Source: Paraburkholderia sp. HP33-1 (GTDB lineage Bacteria; Pseudomonadota; Gammaproteobacteria; Burkholderiales; Burkholderiaceae). Taken from it: a DNA stretch of 64,000 nucleotides. The notes under the pieces were generated by a model. The model saw only the letters and a list, made by a program, of their open reading frames with translations. It was not told the origin of the DNA and did not search any database. Below, one piece after another: positions 27,724 to 36,777 of this stretch. The stretch lies in NCBI RefSeq assembly GCF_021390595.1, contig NZ_JAJEJR010000002.1, positions 1,054,001-1,118,000 on the forward strand. The letters run 5' to 3'. Made by a program: the position numbers and the translations under genes. Position 1 is the stretch's first letter; each line of letters opens with the position of its first letter.

Positions 27724-28291
27724 GGCGTTTCTCGCTAAAGTGCGCGCCGCGCAACCGGCCGCGCGGCCGCGTCCCGACGTGCCGCTGTTCGATGCGGCCG
27801 GCGGCGATCTGCGTGCGCGTTTTACGGCGGCGTTGCAGATCATGGGCGGGACTTGCGTTGAGGCGGCGAGCGCGGGCGACGTCAGCGATCTGATTCGCGA
27901 GCGTTTTGGCGCGGCGGCATCGATTGCATCGGCGACCACGGAAGTGCCGGGCACGCGCACGATCGGCGCGGACACCGAACCCGCATCGCTGCAGGACGTC
28001 GACGTCGGTGTGGTGCGGGCCCGCTTCGGCGTCGCCGAAACCGGTTCGGTGTGGTTGAGCGAGCGCGAATATGTGGTCAATGCGTTGGGCTATATCGTCC
28101 AGCATCTGGTCGTGTTGCTCGATCCGGCGCAATTGCTCGATGGACTGCAGGACGTCTATCGCCGCGACGATTTCCACAGCGCGCGATATGCGGCGCTCGT
28201 TACCGGCCCATCGGCGACAGCCGATATCGAGGGTGTCCTGATTCGCGGCGCACAGGGCGTTCGCTCGCTGACGGTCGTGTGGCTCGCGTAG
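27710..28291 (+). CDS. lutC: Lactate utilisation protein LutC
   Basis: 193 residues, a single LUD domain with FGVAETGSVWLSEREYVVNA and a C-terminal VLIRGAQGVRSLTVVWL. The start at 27710 overlaps the end of lutB. It is the third gene of the lactate-oxidation operon; no lactate permease (lldP/lutP) follows it. Confidence 0.9.
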   Translation: MTTREAFLAKVRAAQPAARPRPDVPLFDAAGGDLRARFTAALQIMGGTCVEAASAGDVSDLIRERFGAAASIASATTEVPGTRTIGADTEPASLQDVDVGVVRARFGVAETGSVWLSEREYVVNALGYIVQHLVVLLDPAQLLDGLQDVYRRDDFHSARYAALVTGPSATADIEGVLIRGAQGVRSLTVVWLA

Positions 28292-28332
28292 CAAATGCGC
28301 GTCGGTTGCCGCTGCGGACTTTGCTATCATCA

Positions 28333-28348
28333 CTGTATAAACATACAG
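28333..28348 (+). promoter_or_regulatory. LexA (SOS) box
   Basis: CTGTATAAACATACAG fits the CTGT-N8-ACAG LexA consensus with no mismatch and has an AT-rich centre. It lies 16 bp before the GTG start of the VRR-NUC gene, where bound LexA would block transcription of the nuclease-helicase pair. Confidence 0.8.
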
Positions 28349-28364
28349 GTCCCGCAAAAAGTCC

Positions 28365-30134
28365 GTGGCAACCGCTACTCGCTCAGAGATTCGCTCTGAC
28401 GTCCCTTACTATCTGCTGAATTTCGAGCGCGCACTCGCGTGGCTCGCCGCGCGTTACGACGATCTGCTCGACGACGAAGAACACGCATTTCTCAAGGATT
28501 TCGCTGAATTACCGCAGGTTTCGCGTGCCTTGCTGGTGCGCATGCTGATGCGCAAAGGCAGGTTGTTTCGCGCGAGCCGCCTCGTTTATGACGAAATCGG
28601 CTGTCCGTTGCAGACGGCGATGCCGATGGCGCTGCATCGTTGGATCGACACCGAGCCGCCTCTGTCTCTCGACGATCTGTTCGCGCTCAGCACGCGTGCG
28701 CAATTGCTGGACATCTTCGCGGACGCGATCGTCCGGATTCCCGGCGCGAAGGCGCTGCGCAAACCGGATCTGCTCGAGGCGCTGCGAGCGTTTTACGAAA
28801 CTGAAAGCGGCGGCGCGCCTGCGTGCATGTCACGTCCGCTTGCCGGCTGGCATGCCGCCACGACGGACCGCGTGCTGCACGTCGCGATCGCGCCGTTGTG
28901 CGATCGCTTGCGCCTGATGTTCTTCGGTAATCTGCATCAGGACTGGTCGGAGTTCGTGCTCGCCGATCTCGGCGTGTTCCAGTACGAGAAGGTCGCGTTT
29001 GGACCGTCGTCGCGTGCGTTCCAGCAACGCGCGGATATCGACGTCTATCTCGCGCTGCACGCGTGTCGCGAAGCGCTCGAATGGCTACCGCTCGACAACG
29101 ACGCGTCCGCACTGGAGGAACTGATCGCGACCGTCCATTCGATCGAGACCACGAACCCTTGGCTCGAAACGCGTCGCGCGAAACTGCTGTTCCGGATCGG
29201 CCAGGATTGCGAGCGGCGCGAGCAGTGGGGCACCGCGCTCGCGGTCTACGACGCGTGCGCGTGGCCGGGCGCGCGTCATCGACGCATGCGGGTGCTCGAG
29301 CGCAGCGAGCGTTTCGCCGAAGCGCTCGCGCTGGCCTCGCAGGCCGACGCCGCGCCCGAGAGCGAGGAAGAAGCGCAGCGTGTCGCGCGGATGTTGCCGC
29401 GTTTGCGGCGCAAATGCGGCGAGCCGGTGCCGCGCGCGCCAGCGGCGCTGCCTGTCGAGCGCGGCACACTGGTGTTGCCGAAGCTTGACACGCCGGTGGC
29501 CGTCGAATACGCGGTGCGCGATCATTTGAACAGCGACGCCGCGCCGGTGCATTACGTCGAGAACGCGCTGATCAATTCGCTGTTCGGCCTGCTGTGCTGG
29601 GAGCCGGTTTTCGCGGCGCTGCCCGGTGCGTTTTTTCATCCGTTCCAGCGCGGGCCGGCCGATCTGCTCGCGCCGGATTTTCACGCGCGTCGGGCGACGC
29701 AGTTCGGCGCGTGCTTCGCGCAGCTCGATAGCGGCGTCTATCGCGAGACGATTCTGCGCCATCTGCATGACAAGGCCGGCACGCAGTCGCCGTTCGTGTT
29801 CTGGGGACTGCTGACGCCCGAGCTCGTCGCACTCGCGCTCGACTGTCTGCCCGCCGCGCATCTGAAGCTGTGGTTCGAGCGCCTGCTCTCCGACATTCGC
29901 GGCAATCGTTCGGGCTTGCCCGACCTGATCCGGTTCTGGCCGGCCGAGCGTCGCTATGAATTGATCGAGGTGAAAGGCCCCGGCGATCGTCTGCAGGACA
30001 ACCAGATCCGCTGGCTCGCGTATTGCGCCCAGCACGGCATGCCGGTGCGCGTAGTCGACGTGCGCTGGGCCGGGCAAGAGGGGGAGAGCGAAGCAGACGT
30101 CGCAACGCAAGCCGAAGCGGAGCGCCTCGTATGA
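28365..30134 (+). CDS. FAN1-like VRR-NUC nuclease
   Basis: 589 residues from a GTG start. The N-terminal ~100 residues (LNFERALAWLAARYDDLLDD...) and middle helical part match bacterial FAN1-type proteins. The C-terminal VRR-NUC domain has the PD-(D/E)XK core: GLPDLIRFWPAERRYELIE then EVKGPGDRLQDNQ. FAN1 enzymes are 5'-flap and exonucleases that unhook DNA interstrand cross-links. The gene is preceded by a perfect LexA box and its stop overlaps the helicase start, so the two are co-expressed in the SOS response (inference). Confidence 0.9.
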   Translation: MATATRSEIRSDVPYYLLNFERALAWLAARYDDLLDDEEHAFLKDFAELPQVSRALLVRMLMRKGRLFRASRLVYDEIGCPLQTAMPMALHRWIDTEPPLSLDDLFALSTRAQLLDIFADAIVRIPGAKALRKPDLLEALRAFYETESGGAPACMSRPLAGWHAATTDRVLHVAIAPLCDRLRLMFFGNLHQDWSEFVLADLGVFQYEKVAFGPSSRAFQQRADIDVYLALHACREALEWLPLDNDASALEELIATVHSIETTNPWLETRRAKLLFRIGQDCERREQWGTALAVYDACAWPGARHRRMRVLERSERFAEALALASQADAAPESEEEAQRVARMLPRLRRKCGEPVPRAPAALPVERGTLVLPKLDTPVAVEYAVRDHLNSDAAPVHYVENALINSLFGLLCWEPVFAALPGAFFHPFQRGPADLLAPDFHARRATQFGACFAQLDSGVYRETILRHLHDKAGTQSPFVFWGLLTPELVALALDCLPAAHLKLWFERLLSDIRGNRSGLPDLIRFWPAERRYELIEVKGPGDRLQDNQIRWLAYCAQHGMPVRVVDVRWAGQEGESEADVATQAEAERLV

Positions 30135-32392
30135 GCTATGTCGTGGCCGTACGCGCGATGTGTGAATTCACGGCGCGGCGCGGCGATCTCGATCTGCGCT
30201 TCACGCCCGCGCCGACTTCGCTCGAAGGCATCGCGGGCCATCAGATGGTCGCGGGGCGGCGCGCGAGCGGCTACGAGACCGAACTTACGCTTGCGGGCAC
30301 ACATCGCAGTCTGACCGTGCGTGGCCGCGCGGACGGCTACGACCCAATCGCGAACCGGCTGGAAGAAGTGAAGACGTATCGTGGCGATCTCGCGCGCATG
30401 CCTGCGAATCATCGTGTGCTGCATTGGGCGCAGGCGCTCGTGTATGGGCATCTGCTGTGCCAGGCGCGCGGACTCGCTGAGCTGACGGTCGCGCTCGTTT
30501 ACTTCGATATCGGCAGCCAGAAAGAAACGGTACTGACGCAGCAGCACAACGCGCGCGAACTCGAAATCTTCTTCGTCGAGCAGTGCGAGCGATTTCTCGA
30601 TTGGGCCGTGCAGGAGGATGCGCATCGGGCCGCGCGCAATGCGGCGCTCGTCACGTTGCAGTTTCCGTATGGGCAGTTTCGCCGTGGGCAGCGTGAACTC
30701 GCGGTGGCCGTGTATCGCGCGGCACGCGACGGCAAGCCGTTGATGGCGCAGGCGCCGACCGGCATCGGTAAAACGCTGGCGACGATTTTTCCGTTGCTGA
30801 AGGCCTGCGGCGAAGACCGGCTCGATCGCGTGTTCTTTCTGACCGCGAAGACACCGGGCCGCGCGCTTGCGCTCGATGCGATCGACTCGCTGCACCGGAG
30901 CGCGCCGTTGCCGCTCAGAACGCTCGAACTCGTCGCGCGCGACAAGGCCTGCGAGCATCCGGACAAAGCCTGCAACGGCGAGTCCTGTCCGCTTGCGCGC
31001 GGCTTTTACGATCGTCTCGATGCGGGGCGCGCCGCCGCGCTGGCGACGCCGCGGCTCGATCGGGCGGCGGTGCGCGAGGCTGCGCTCGCGCACGACATCT
31101 GTCCGTACTATCTGGCGCAGGAGCTCGCGCGCTGGGCCGATGTGATCGTCGGCGATTACAACTACTACTACGACGCGAGCGCGATGCTGTATGCGCTTAC
31201 GCAGATCAACCAGTGGCGCGTCGGCGTGCTGGTCGACGAAGCGCACAACCTGCTCGAACGCGCGCGGCGCATGTATACCGCCTCGCTGGATCGAAGCGCG
31301 TTCCGGCTCGCGCGCAAGAGCGCGCCAGCGTCGCTGAAGAGACCGCTCGAACGCTTGCAGCGCGAGTGGAATGCGGTGAAGCGGGCGCAGACGGCCAGCT
31401 ATCAGGTGTATGCCGAGGTGCCGGGCAAACTGCTGTCGGCCGCGCAGAATCTGATCGGCGCGGTGACGGATCAACTTGCCGACGCACCGTTATCGATCGA
31501 CGAACACGCGCTGCGCGTTTTCTTCGACGCGATGCACTTCGTCGCGCTCGCCGAGCAGTTCGGCGAGCATTCGATGTTCGACGTGACGCTAGCAGACGAC
31601 CGCTACGCGCCGCGCGACAAAACCAGCGCGACGCTGTGCGTGCGCAACGTGATCCCCGCGCCGTTCCTCGCGCCGCGCTATGCGGCCGCGCGTACCACGG
31701 TGATGTTCTCCGGCACGCTGAACCCGCAGCATTTCTATCGCGACACACTTGGGCTTGCCGACCACACGCAATGGCTTGACGTGGAAGGGCCGTTTCGCGC
31801 GGAGCAGTTGCAGGTGCACGTGGCCGCTCATGTGTCGACGCGCTGGCGCGACCGCGAGCGCTCGCTCGCGCCGATCGTCGAGCTGATCGCGCAGCAGTAC
31901 GACGCGCAGCCCGGCAATTACCTGGGGTTCCTGAGCAGTTTCGACTATCTGCAACGCGTGGTCGCGCTGCTGCGCGAGCGGTATCCCGGCCTGCCGGTGT
32001 GGGCGCAGGAGCCTGGCATGGACGAAGCCGCGCGCGACGCGTTTCTCGCGCGCTTCAGGACGATGAATCGGGGCATCGGCTTCGCGGTGCTCGGTGGCGC
32101 GTTTTCGGAAGGCGTCGACCTGACCGGCCAGCAGCTGATCGGCGCGTTCGTCGCGACACTCGGTCTGCCGCAGATCAACGACGTCAACGAGCAGATGCGC
32201 CGCACGCTCGACGCGCGCTTCGGCAACGGGTACGACTACACGTACCTGTATCCGGGTTTGCAGAAAGTCGTGCAGGCGGCGGGGCGTGTGATCCGCACCG
32301 AGGAAGACCGCGGCGTCGTGCATCTGATCGACGACCGCTTTCGCCGGCCGGAAGTGCGGCGCCTGTTACCGCGCTGGTGGCAGGTGCGCTAG
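30131..32392 (+). CDS. DinG/XPD-type Fe-S DNA helicase with N-terminal nuclease-like domain
   Basis: 753 residues from the ATG at 30131, overlapping the nuclease stop. Residues 1-170 have a RecB/Cas4-like PD-(D/E)XK signature (Asp68, Glu79, Lys81 in GRADGY...LEEVKTY). The superfamily 2 motor has Walker A GIGKT (211-215) and DEAH (369-372). Four cysteines (274, 281, 286, 324) lie between them, as for the 4Fe-4S cluster of XPD/DinG helicases, which move 5' to 3'. Coupling to a FAN1-like nuclease suggests joint work on cross-links or stalled forks. Confidence 0.9.
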   Translation: MSYVVAVRAMCEFTARRGDLDLRFTPAPTSLEGIAGHQMVAGRRASGYETELTLAGTHRSLTVRGRADGYDPIANRLEEVKTYRGDLARMPANHRVLHWAQALVYGHLLCQARGLAELTVALVYFDIGSQKETVLTQQHNARELEIFFVEQCERFLDWAVQEDAHRAARNAALVTLQFPYGQFRRGQRELAVAVYRAARDGKPLMAQAPTGIGKTLATIFPLLKACGEDRLDRVFFLTAKTPGRALALDAIDSLHRSAPLPLRTLELVARDKACEHPDKACNGESCPLARGFYDRLDAGRAAALATPRLDRAAVREAALAHDICPYYLAQELARWADVIVGDYNYYYDASAMLYALTQINQWRVGVLVDEAHNLLERARRMYTASLDRSAFRLARKSAPASLKRPLERLQREWNAVKRAQTASYQVYAEVPGKLLSAAQNLIGAVTDQLADAPLSIDEHALRVFFDAMHFVALAEQFGEHSMFDVTLADDRYAPRDKTSATLCVRNVIPAPFLAPRYAAARTTVMFSGTLNPQHFYRDTLGLADHTQWLDVEGPFRAEQLQVHVAAHVSTRWRDRERSLAPIVELIAQQYDAQPGNYLGFLSSFDYLQRVVALLRERYPGLPVWAQEPGMDEAARDAFLARFRTMNRGIGFAVLGGAFSEGVDLTGQQLIGAFVATLGLPQINDVNEQMRRTLDARFGNGYDYTYLYPGLQKVVQAAGRVIRTEEDRGVVHLIDDRFRRPEVRRLLPRWWQVR

Positions 32393-32431
32393 CGCTGCGC
32401 CGCGCTAGCGCACGTTCACACGCGTGGCGTG

Positions 32432-34939
32432 TCAAGCATGCGGCGAGGTCGCGCCAGGATTGCCGGGCGTGCCGGGGCCGCCGGCCGGACTCGGATCGAC
32501 GGGAATCTGATCGTCGAGCGGCGCGTCGCCCTTGTGCGGAGCGTGGCTGTCTCGCGAGCGCGGTACGGCCGTATCGACCTTGGCCTTGCTCGCGGGATCC
32601 CAGGTGAGCAGATGACGCTGCGGATTCGCGATCTCGATGCCGAGTTCGGTGAAGCGCTCGACGATGCGCCGGTTGAATTCGCGTTGCACGCCCCAGCGCG
32701 TCGTATCGCGGCATTGCATCTGGCCGGCCAGCGTGATCGCCGACCCGTCGACCGCATCGACGCCCCAGAACGAGAAGTCCGACAGGATGCCGTCCTTGAA
32801 CTTGTCGTCCGCGCGCAGCGATGCGCCGATTGCCTTCAGCGTGTCGATCGCGCGCTCGACGTCCTGACCGAACACGATGTTTACGCGTACTGCCGCGTTG
32901 CCGAGCCCGCGATTCGTGTTGTTCACCGTCGACACCGAGCTGAACGGCACCGTGAACAGCGAGCCGTCGCTGCCGCGTAGCCGCACGGTGCGGATCGACA
33001 GATATTCGACGGTGCCCGACACGCCCGCGAGCGTGACCCAGTCGCCGACCTGCATCGCGTTTTCCATCAGCAGGAAGATGCCGGTGATGAAGTCCTGCAC
33101 GAGCTTCTGTGAGCCGAAGCCGAGCGCGACGCCGAAGATGCTCGCGCCCGCGAGCAGGGGGCCGACATTCACGCCGAGTTGACTCAGGCCGGTCAGCACA
33201 ACGACGAGCGCAATCACGCAAAAGAGCGCGGTGCGCAGCATCGGCATCAGGGTGCGCAGGCGTGCCGCGCGCTCCAGATCGCCGCTGCTCGTCCAGTTAT
33301 CGAGGCGCCGCTCGGCCGACACGTTGACGATCTCCCACACCACCAGCGCGATGATCGCGGCCACGGCGATCGTCGCGAGCGCAGAGGCGAGCCGGTGACC
33401 GATCGTACCGCTGCGGAACAGATCGACGACATCGACGCCCCATGCCTGCAACAGCGCGAGCGCGGTGACGATGCCGATGATCCAGCTCACCACGCGCCGC
33501 AGCAGCGGGTAGTAGCGGTACGCGTGCTCATGCACGAGCGAGCGCGACTCCTCGTCCTGCACATGAAAAAGGCGCGCGAGCGCGCCGAAGATCACGATCG
33601 ATACGAGCCGCGCGCCGATCAGGATCGCGAGCGTGATGCCACCGATATTCACGAGCGCGTGATAGCCGTTCTGCACGTCGAAGGCCCACACGAACCACAG
33701 CGCCATCACGATGGCCACGGTGACCCATGCCCACGCGTCCGCGAGCGCGTTGCCGAACATCTCCAACGGCTCGTGCACGGAGAAGCGTTTGCGGATCCGG
33801 TTTGCGACCGGCTTCGCACAGCGCAGCACGAGGATCGAGATCATCACGTGACCGGCGAGCGCGACCACTTTCAGCAGCGCGAGACGCGCGGCGTCGTTCA
33901 TGCCGAGCGCCTGCGCGAGCCCGGCGAGCGCGACGCCGGCACCGACCACGGCGACGATCCGCTCGATCCAGCCAAGCACGTACGCGGCCCACGCATCGCT
34001 CATGCGCAGCAGCCGCAGGCGCGGCGCGCCGGGTTGCAGAAAGAACGCGCCGACAATCGCGACGCAGCGGCACACCACATAGATGTCGATCAGCGAATCG
34101 AGCGCGCGGTCCTGCGGGGTGCCGTTGTCGGTGACGATCGGCATCAGCCCGCTCGCCGCGCCGATGAACACCGCGAGCGGAATGAGCCGCACCAGGGTGA
34201 TCAGAAATGCGCGCGGCAGACGTTGCAGCAGCGTCCAGTGGTGCGTCGCGTTGCGCTTGCCTTCGGCTTCAATCGCGCGGCCTTTCTCGGATGGCGACGC
34301 GTACGGCGCGGCCGGGCCGGTCGCGAGGGCCTGCGCCTCGTCGTTCTCCTCCAGCAGCGCGGCTTCGCGGCGCGCGGCGATCGCACGATAGGCGCGCCGC
34401 AGCAGCCGCCGCGTCAGCCATTCGAGCACCAGCGCAGGGACCAGCGCGGCCAGCAGCGACCCTAGCACCTTGAGCAGCACCGCGCGCGCGTGCGGGTCGG
34501 TGAACTGCCAGTTCCACCACGCGCGCGCCGACCCGATGTCGAGCAGCGCGGCGATCGAGCCGCGCAGCGAGGTCGCGAGATAGGCGACGTAATGCGCGCC
34601 CTGGCGCGCGATCTGCGAGGCGAGGCCATTGGATTTGAACGCGTCCGGCACGAGCGCGGCCGCGCCGGTTGCCGCGGCGGGCGCCGACGCTGCCGCCGGC
34701 GCGGAAGCGGGAGGCGCGCTCAACGCGCCGGCGGCGGCGATCGCCTGCAGCGTATCGGCGACTTGCGCGCGACGTTTCGGGTCGTTCAGGACATCGAGCG
34801 CGTTGCGGGCCTGCTGGGGCGTCAGGCTGACGGCGTCCGACGCGGGCGCGGCGGGGGTGGTCTGCGGCGCGGCGGCGAAGGTGGGCCCGGCGCCGGAAAG
34901 CAGCAAAACGAAAAGGCAGACTCTGAGAAATTTTTGCAT
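32432..34939 (-). CDS. Large MscS-family mechanosensitive channel
   Basis: 835 residues from the ATG at 34939 (signal peptide MQKFLRVCLFVLLLSGAGPTFA); a GTG at 35059 would add 40 residues before it. After a periplasmic Ala/Pro-rich part come many membrane segments, then the MscS core near residues 570-770. The pore helix region includes GPLLAGASIFGVALGFGSQK and the beta domain VGDWVTLAGVSGTVEYLSIRT. The size fits the MscM/YbiO-like large subfamily, which relieves osmotic downshock. The tail is Asp/Pro/Gly-rich. It is monocistronic. Confidence 0.88.
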   Translation of the reverse strand: MQKFLRVCLFVLLLSGAGPTFAAAPQTTPAAPASDAVSLTPQQARNALDVLNDPKRRAQVADTLQAIAAAGALSAPPASAPAAASAPAAATGAAALVPDAFKSNGLASQIARQGAHYVAYLATSLRGSIAALLDIGSARAWWNWQFTDPHARAVLLKVLGSLLAALVPALVLEWLTRRLLRRAYRAIAARREAALLEENDEAQALATGPAAPYASPSEKGRAIEAEGKRNATHHWTLLQRLPRAFLITLVRLIPLAVFIGAASGLMPIVTDNGTPQDRALDSLIDIYVVCRCVAIVGAFFLQPGAPRLRLLRMSDAWAAYVLGWIERIVAVVGAGVALAGLAQALGMNDAARLALLKVVALAGHVMISILVLRCAKPVANRIRKRFSVHEPLEMFGNALADAWAWVTVAIVMALWFVWAFDVQNGYHALVNIGGITLAILIGARLVSIVIFGALARLFHVQDEESRSLVHEHAYRYYPLLRRVVSWIIGIVTALALLQAWGVDVVDLFRSGTIGHRLASALATIAVAAIIALVVWEIVNVSAERRLDNWTSSGDLERAARLRTLMPMLRTALFCVIALVVVLTGLSQLGVNVGPLLAGASIFGVALGFGSQKLVQDFITGIFLLMENAMQVGDWVTLAGVSGTVEYLSIRTVRLRGSDGSLFTVPFSSVSTVNNTNRGLGNAAVRVNIVFGQDVERAIDTLKAIGASLRADDKFKDGILSDFSFWGVDAVDGSAITLAGQMQCRDTTRWGVQREFNRRIVERFTELGIEIANPQRHLLTWDPASKAKVDTAVPRSRDSHAPHKGDAPLDDQIPVDPSPAGGPGTPGNPGATSPHA

Positions 34940-35349
34940 AGCGTGTAAAGCGGGGTGAAGCCAATCCGGCCGATTGTGCCGGAACGTGAGACCGGTTTCA
35001 GCCGGGCTGACCGGGGACGGACACGGGTCGCGCGGCTGAAGTTCCTGCGGCGGAGGCACGCCGGACGGGCGAAAGGGCGGTTACGACGGCGCCGGCCGGG
35101 CGGGGCGTTGATGCGAAAGGATAGCCGATGACGGCCGGCAGGCCTGTCGAAGGTAGCAGAAAGCCTGCCCGGGGCCGGCGTGGGCGGGACAGGGGATGGA
35201 GGTCGCTTCTCTGGTGAAAATGCTGGCCGAGGCGCGCGAGGTCTTGGGCGACTACTTCAGGTGCGCGCCGGGCGCGCTAAGTGGAGGATGATCGATCGCC
35301 TCACCGCGAGCCGCTAAGCATCCACTACAAAAACCGCTTGAATCGCTGC
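34940..35349. other. 410-bp intergenic region
   Basis: It separates the MscS gene start from the end of the sigma-54 activator gene, both leftward. It is GC-rich, with no terminator, promoter or coding frame that I can support. Confidence 0.35.
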
Positions 35350-36777
35350 TCATGCCGCCGATGAGGTCCGCCGCCCGGCTTCGTCGTCCGCATCAGGGCC
35401 GCCGCTCACGACGCGTCCGGCCGGCTCCTGATGCAGCCGGTTCGCGTGCATCAGCCGGTACAGCGTGGCACGCGAAATGCCGAGTTCGGCCGCAGCGTCG
35501 GACAGTTTGTAACCGTGCCGCAGCAGCGCGTTCTCGATCGCGTCCTTTTCGGCCTTGCTGCGGATTTCCGCGAGCGTGACCGCCGGACCATTGTCGGCCT
35601 CGGGCAAGCCGAGGTCGCTCGCGGTGATGAAACGGCCCTCGCTCATCACGACGGCGCGGCGCACGCAGTTGATCAGCTCACGCACGTTGCCCGGCCATGG
35701 ATAGTTCGACATCGCGACGATCGCGTCGCTCGACAGGCCGCGCAATTTGCGCGCGCCGTCCTGTTTGTACATGCTGAGTGCGAAGTTGGCGAGCAGCTTG
35801 ATATCGCCGCCGCGTTCGCGCAGTGGCGGCTCCACGAGGCGCAGCACGCACAGCCGGTGATAGAGGTCGGAGCGGAAGCGCCCGTCTTCGACGGCGCGCT
35901 CCAGATCGACGTGGGTCGCCGAGATCACGCGCACGTCGACGCTGATCGGACCGTCGCCGCCGAGCCGCTCGATCGTGCCTTCCTGAAGGAAACGCAGCAG
36001 CACCGACTGGCATTCATGCGGCATGTCGCCGATTTCGTCGAGAAACAGCGTGCCCTCGTGCGCGCTCTCGATGCGGCCGATCTTCCGTTGCAGCGCGCCC
36101 GTAAACGCGCCGCGTTCGTGGCCGAACAGTTCGGCCTGCAGCAGGCTTGGCGGAATCGCCGCGCAATTGATCGCGACAAACGTGCGGCCCGCGCGCGGCG
36201 AGCGGTCGTGAATGGCACGAGCAGTCAGCTCCTTGCCGGTGCCCGATTCGCCCGCGATGAACACCGGCGCGTCGGTCACGCTGCATTTGTCGATGCGCCG
36301 GTAGAGTTGCTGCATCGGCTCGCATTGTCCGACCATGCCGTGCCGGCCGAGCGAAGGCTCCAGAGCGTCGCGCGGCTGACGCAGGCTCGACAGCCCGTGT
36401 GCATGGCCGAGCGCGAACACGAGCCGCTCGTTGAGCCACGGCTGCGTGACGAAATCGAAGCAGTAATCGAGGATGAAGCGGCGGACGAGCTCGTTGTCGG
36501 CCTGGCCCGGCATGATCTGCGCGACCCAGTTGGTTTCGACGCGGCGCATGCACAGCGCGAGTGCGGACAGCTGCTGTGAGGTGCAATCTTCGGGCAACTG
36601 AACGAGACCGACCTTGATGTTGCAGCGTTCGATCATGCGTTCTGCGACGGGCGTGCTTTTCGCGTGCACGGCTTGCCATCCCGACGCGGCCAGAAACTCG
36701 ACGAGTCTCTGGTCGGGCGTGTCCGCCACGTACAGAACGGTGCGCTCGGTGTCGGATGGCGTGCAAGTCGTAGTCAT
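35350..36777 (-). CDS. Sigma-54-dependent activator, VpsR/BerB-like
   Basis: 475 residues. The N-terminal domain (1-125) is receiver-like but lacks a normal phosphoacceptor pattern (VGLVQLPEDCTSQ), as in VpsR-type regulators. The AAA+ domain follows, with Walker A GESGTGKE, the sigma-54 contact loop GAFTGA and Walker B TLFLDEIGD. A Fis-type helix-turn-helix (LSDAAAELGISRATLYRLM) is near the C-terminus. VpsR and Burkholderia BerB respond to cyclic di-GMP and switch on exopolysaccharide genes; a similar role is inferred here, but no polysaccharide genes are in the window. Confidence 0.85.
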   Translation of the reverse strand: MTTTCTPSDTERTVLYVADTPDQRLVEFLAASGWQAVHAKSTPVAERMIERCNIKVGLVQLPEDCTSQQLSALALCMRRVETNWVAQIMPGQADNELVRRFILDYCFDFVTQPWLNERLVFALGHAHGLSSLRQPRDALEPSLGRHGMVGQCEPMQQLYRRIDKCSVTDAPVFIAGESGTGKELTARAIHDRSPRAGRTFVAINCAAIPPSLLQAELFGHERGAFTGALQRKIGRIESAHEGTLFLDEIGDMPHECQSVLLRFLQEGTIERLGGDGPISVDVRVISATHVDLERAVEDGRFRSDLYHRLCVLRLVEPPLRERGGDIKLLANFALSMYKQDGARKLRGLSSDAIVAMSNYPWPGNVRELINCVRRAVVMSEGRFITASDLGLPEADNGPAVTLAEIRSKAEKDAIENALLRHGYKLSDAAAELGISRATLYRLMHANRLHQEPAGRVVSGGPDADDEAGRRTSSAA

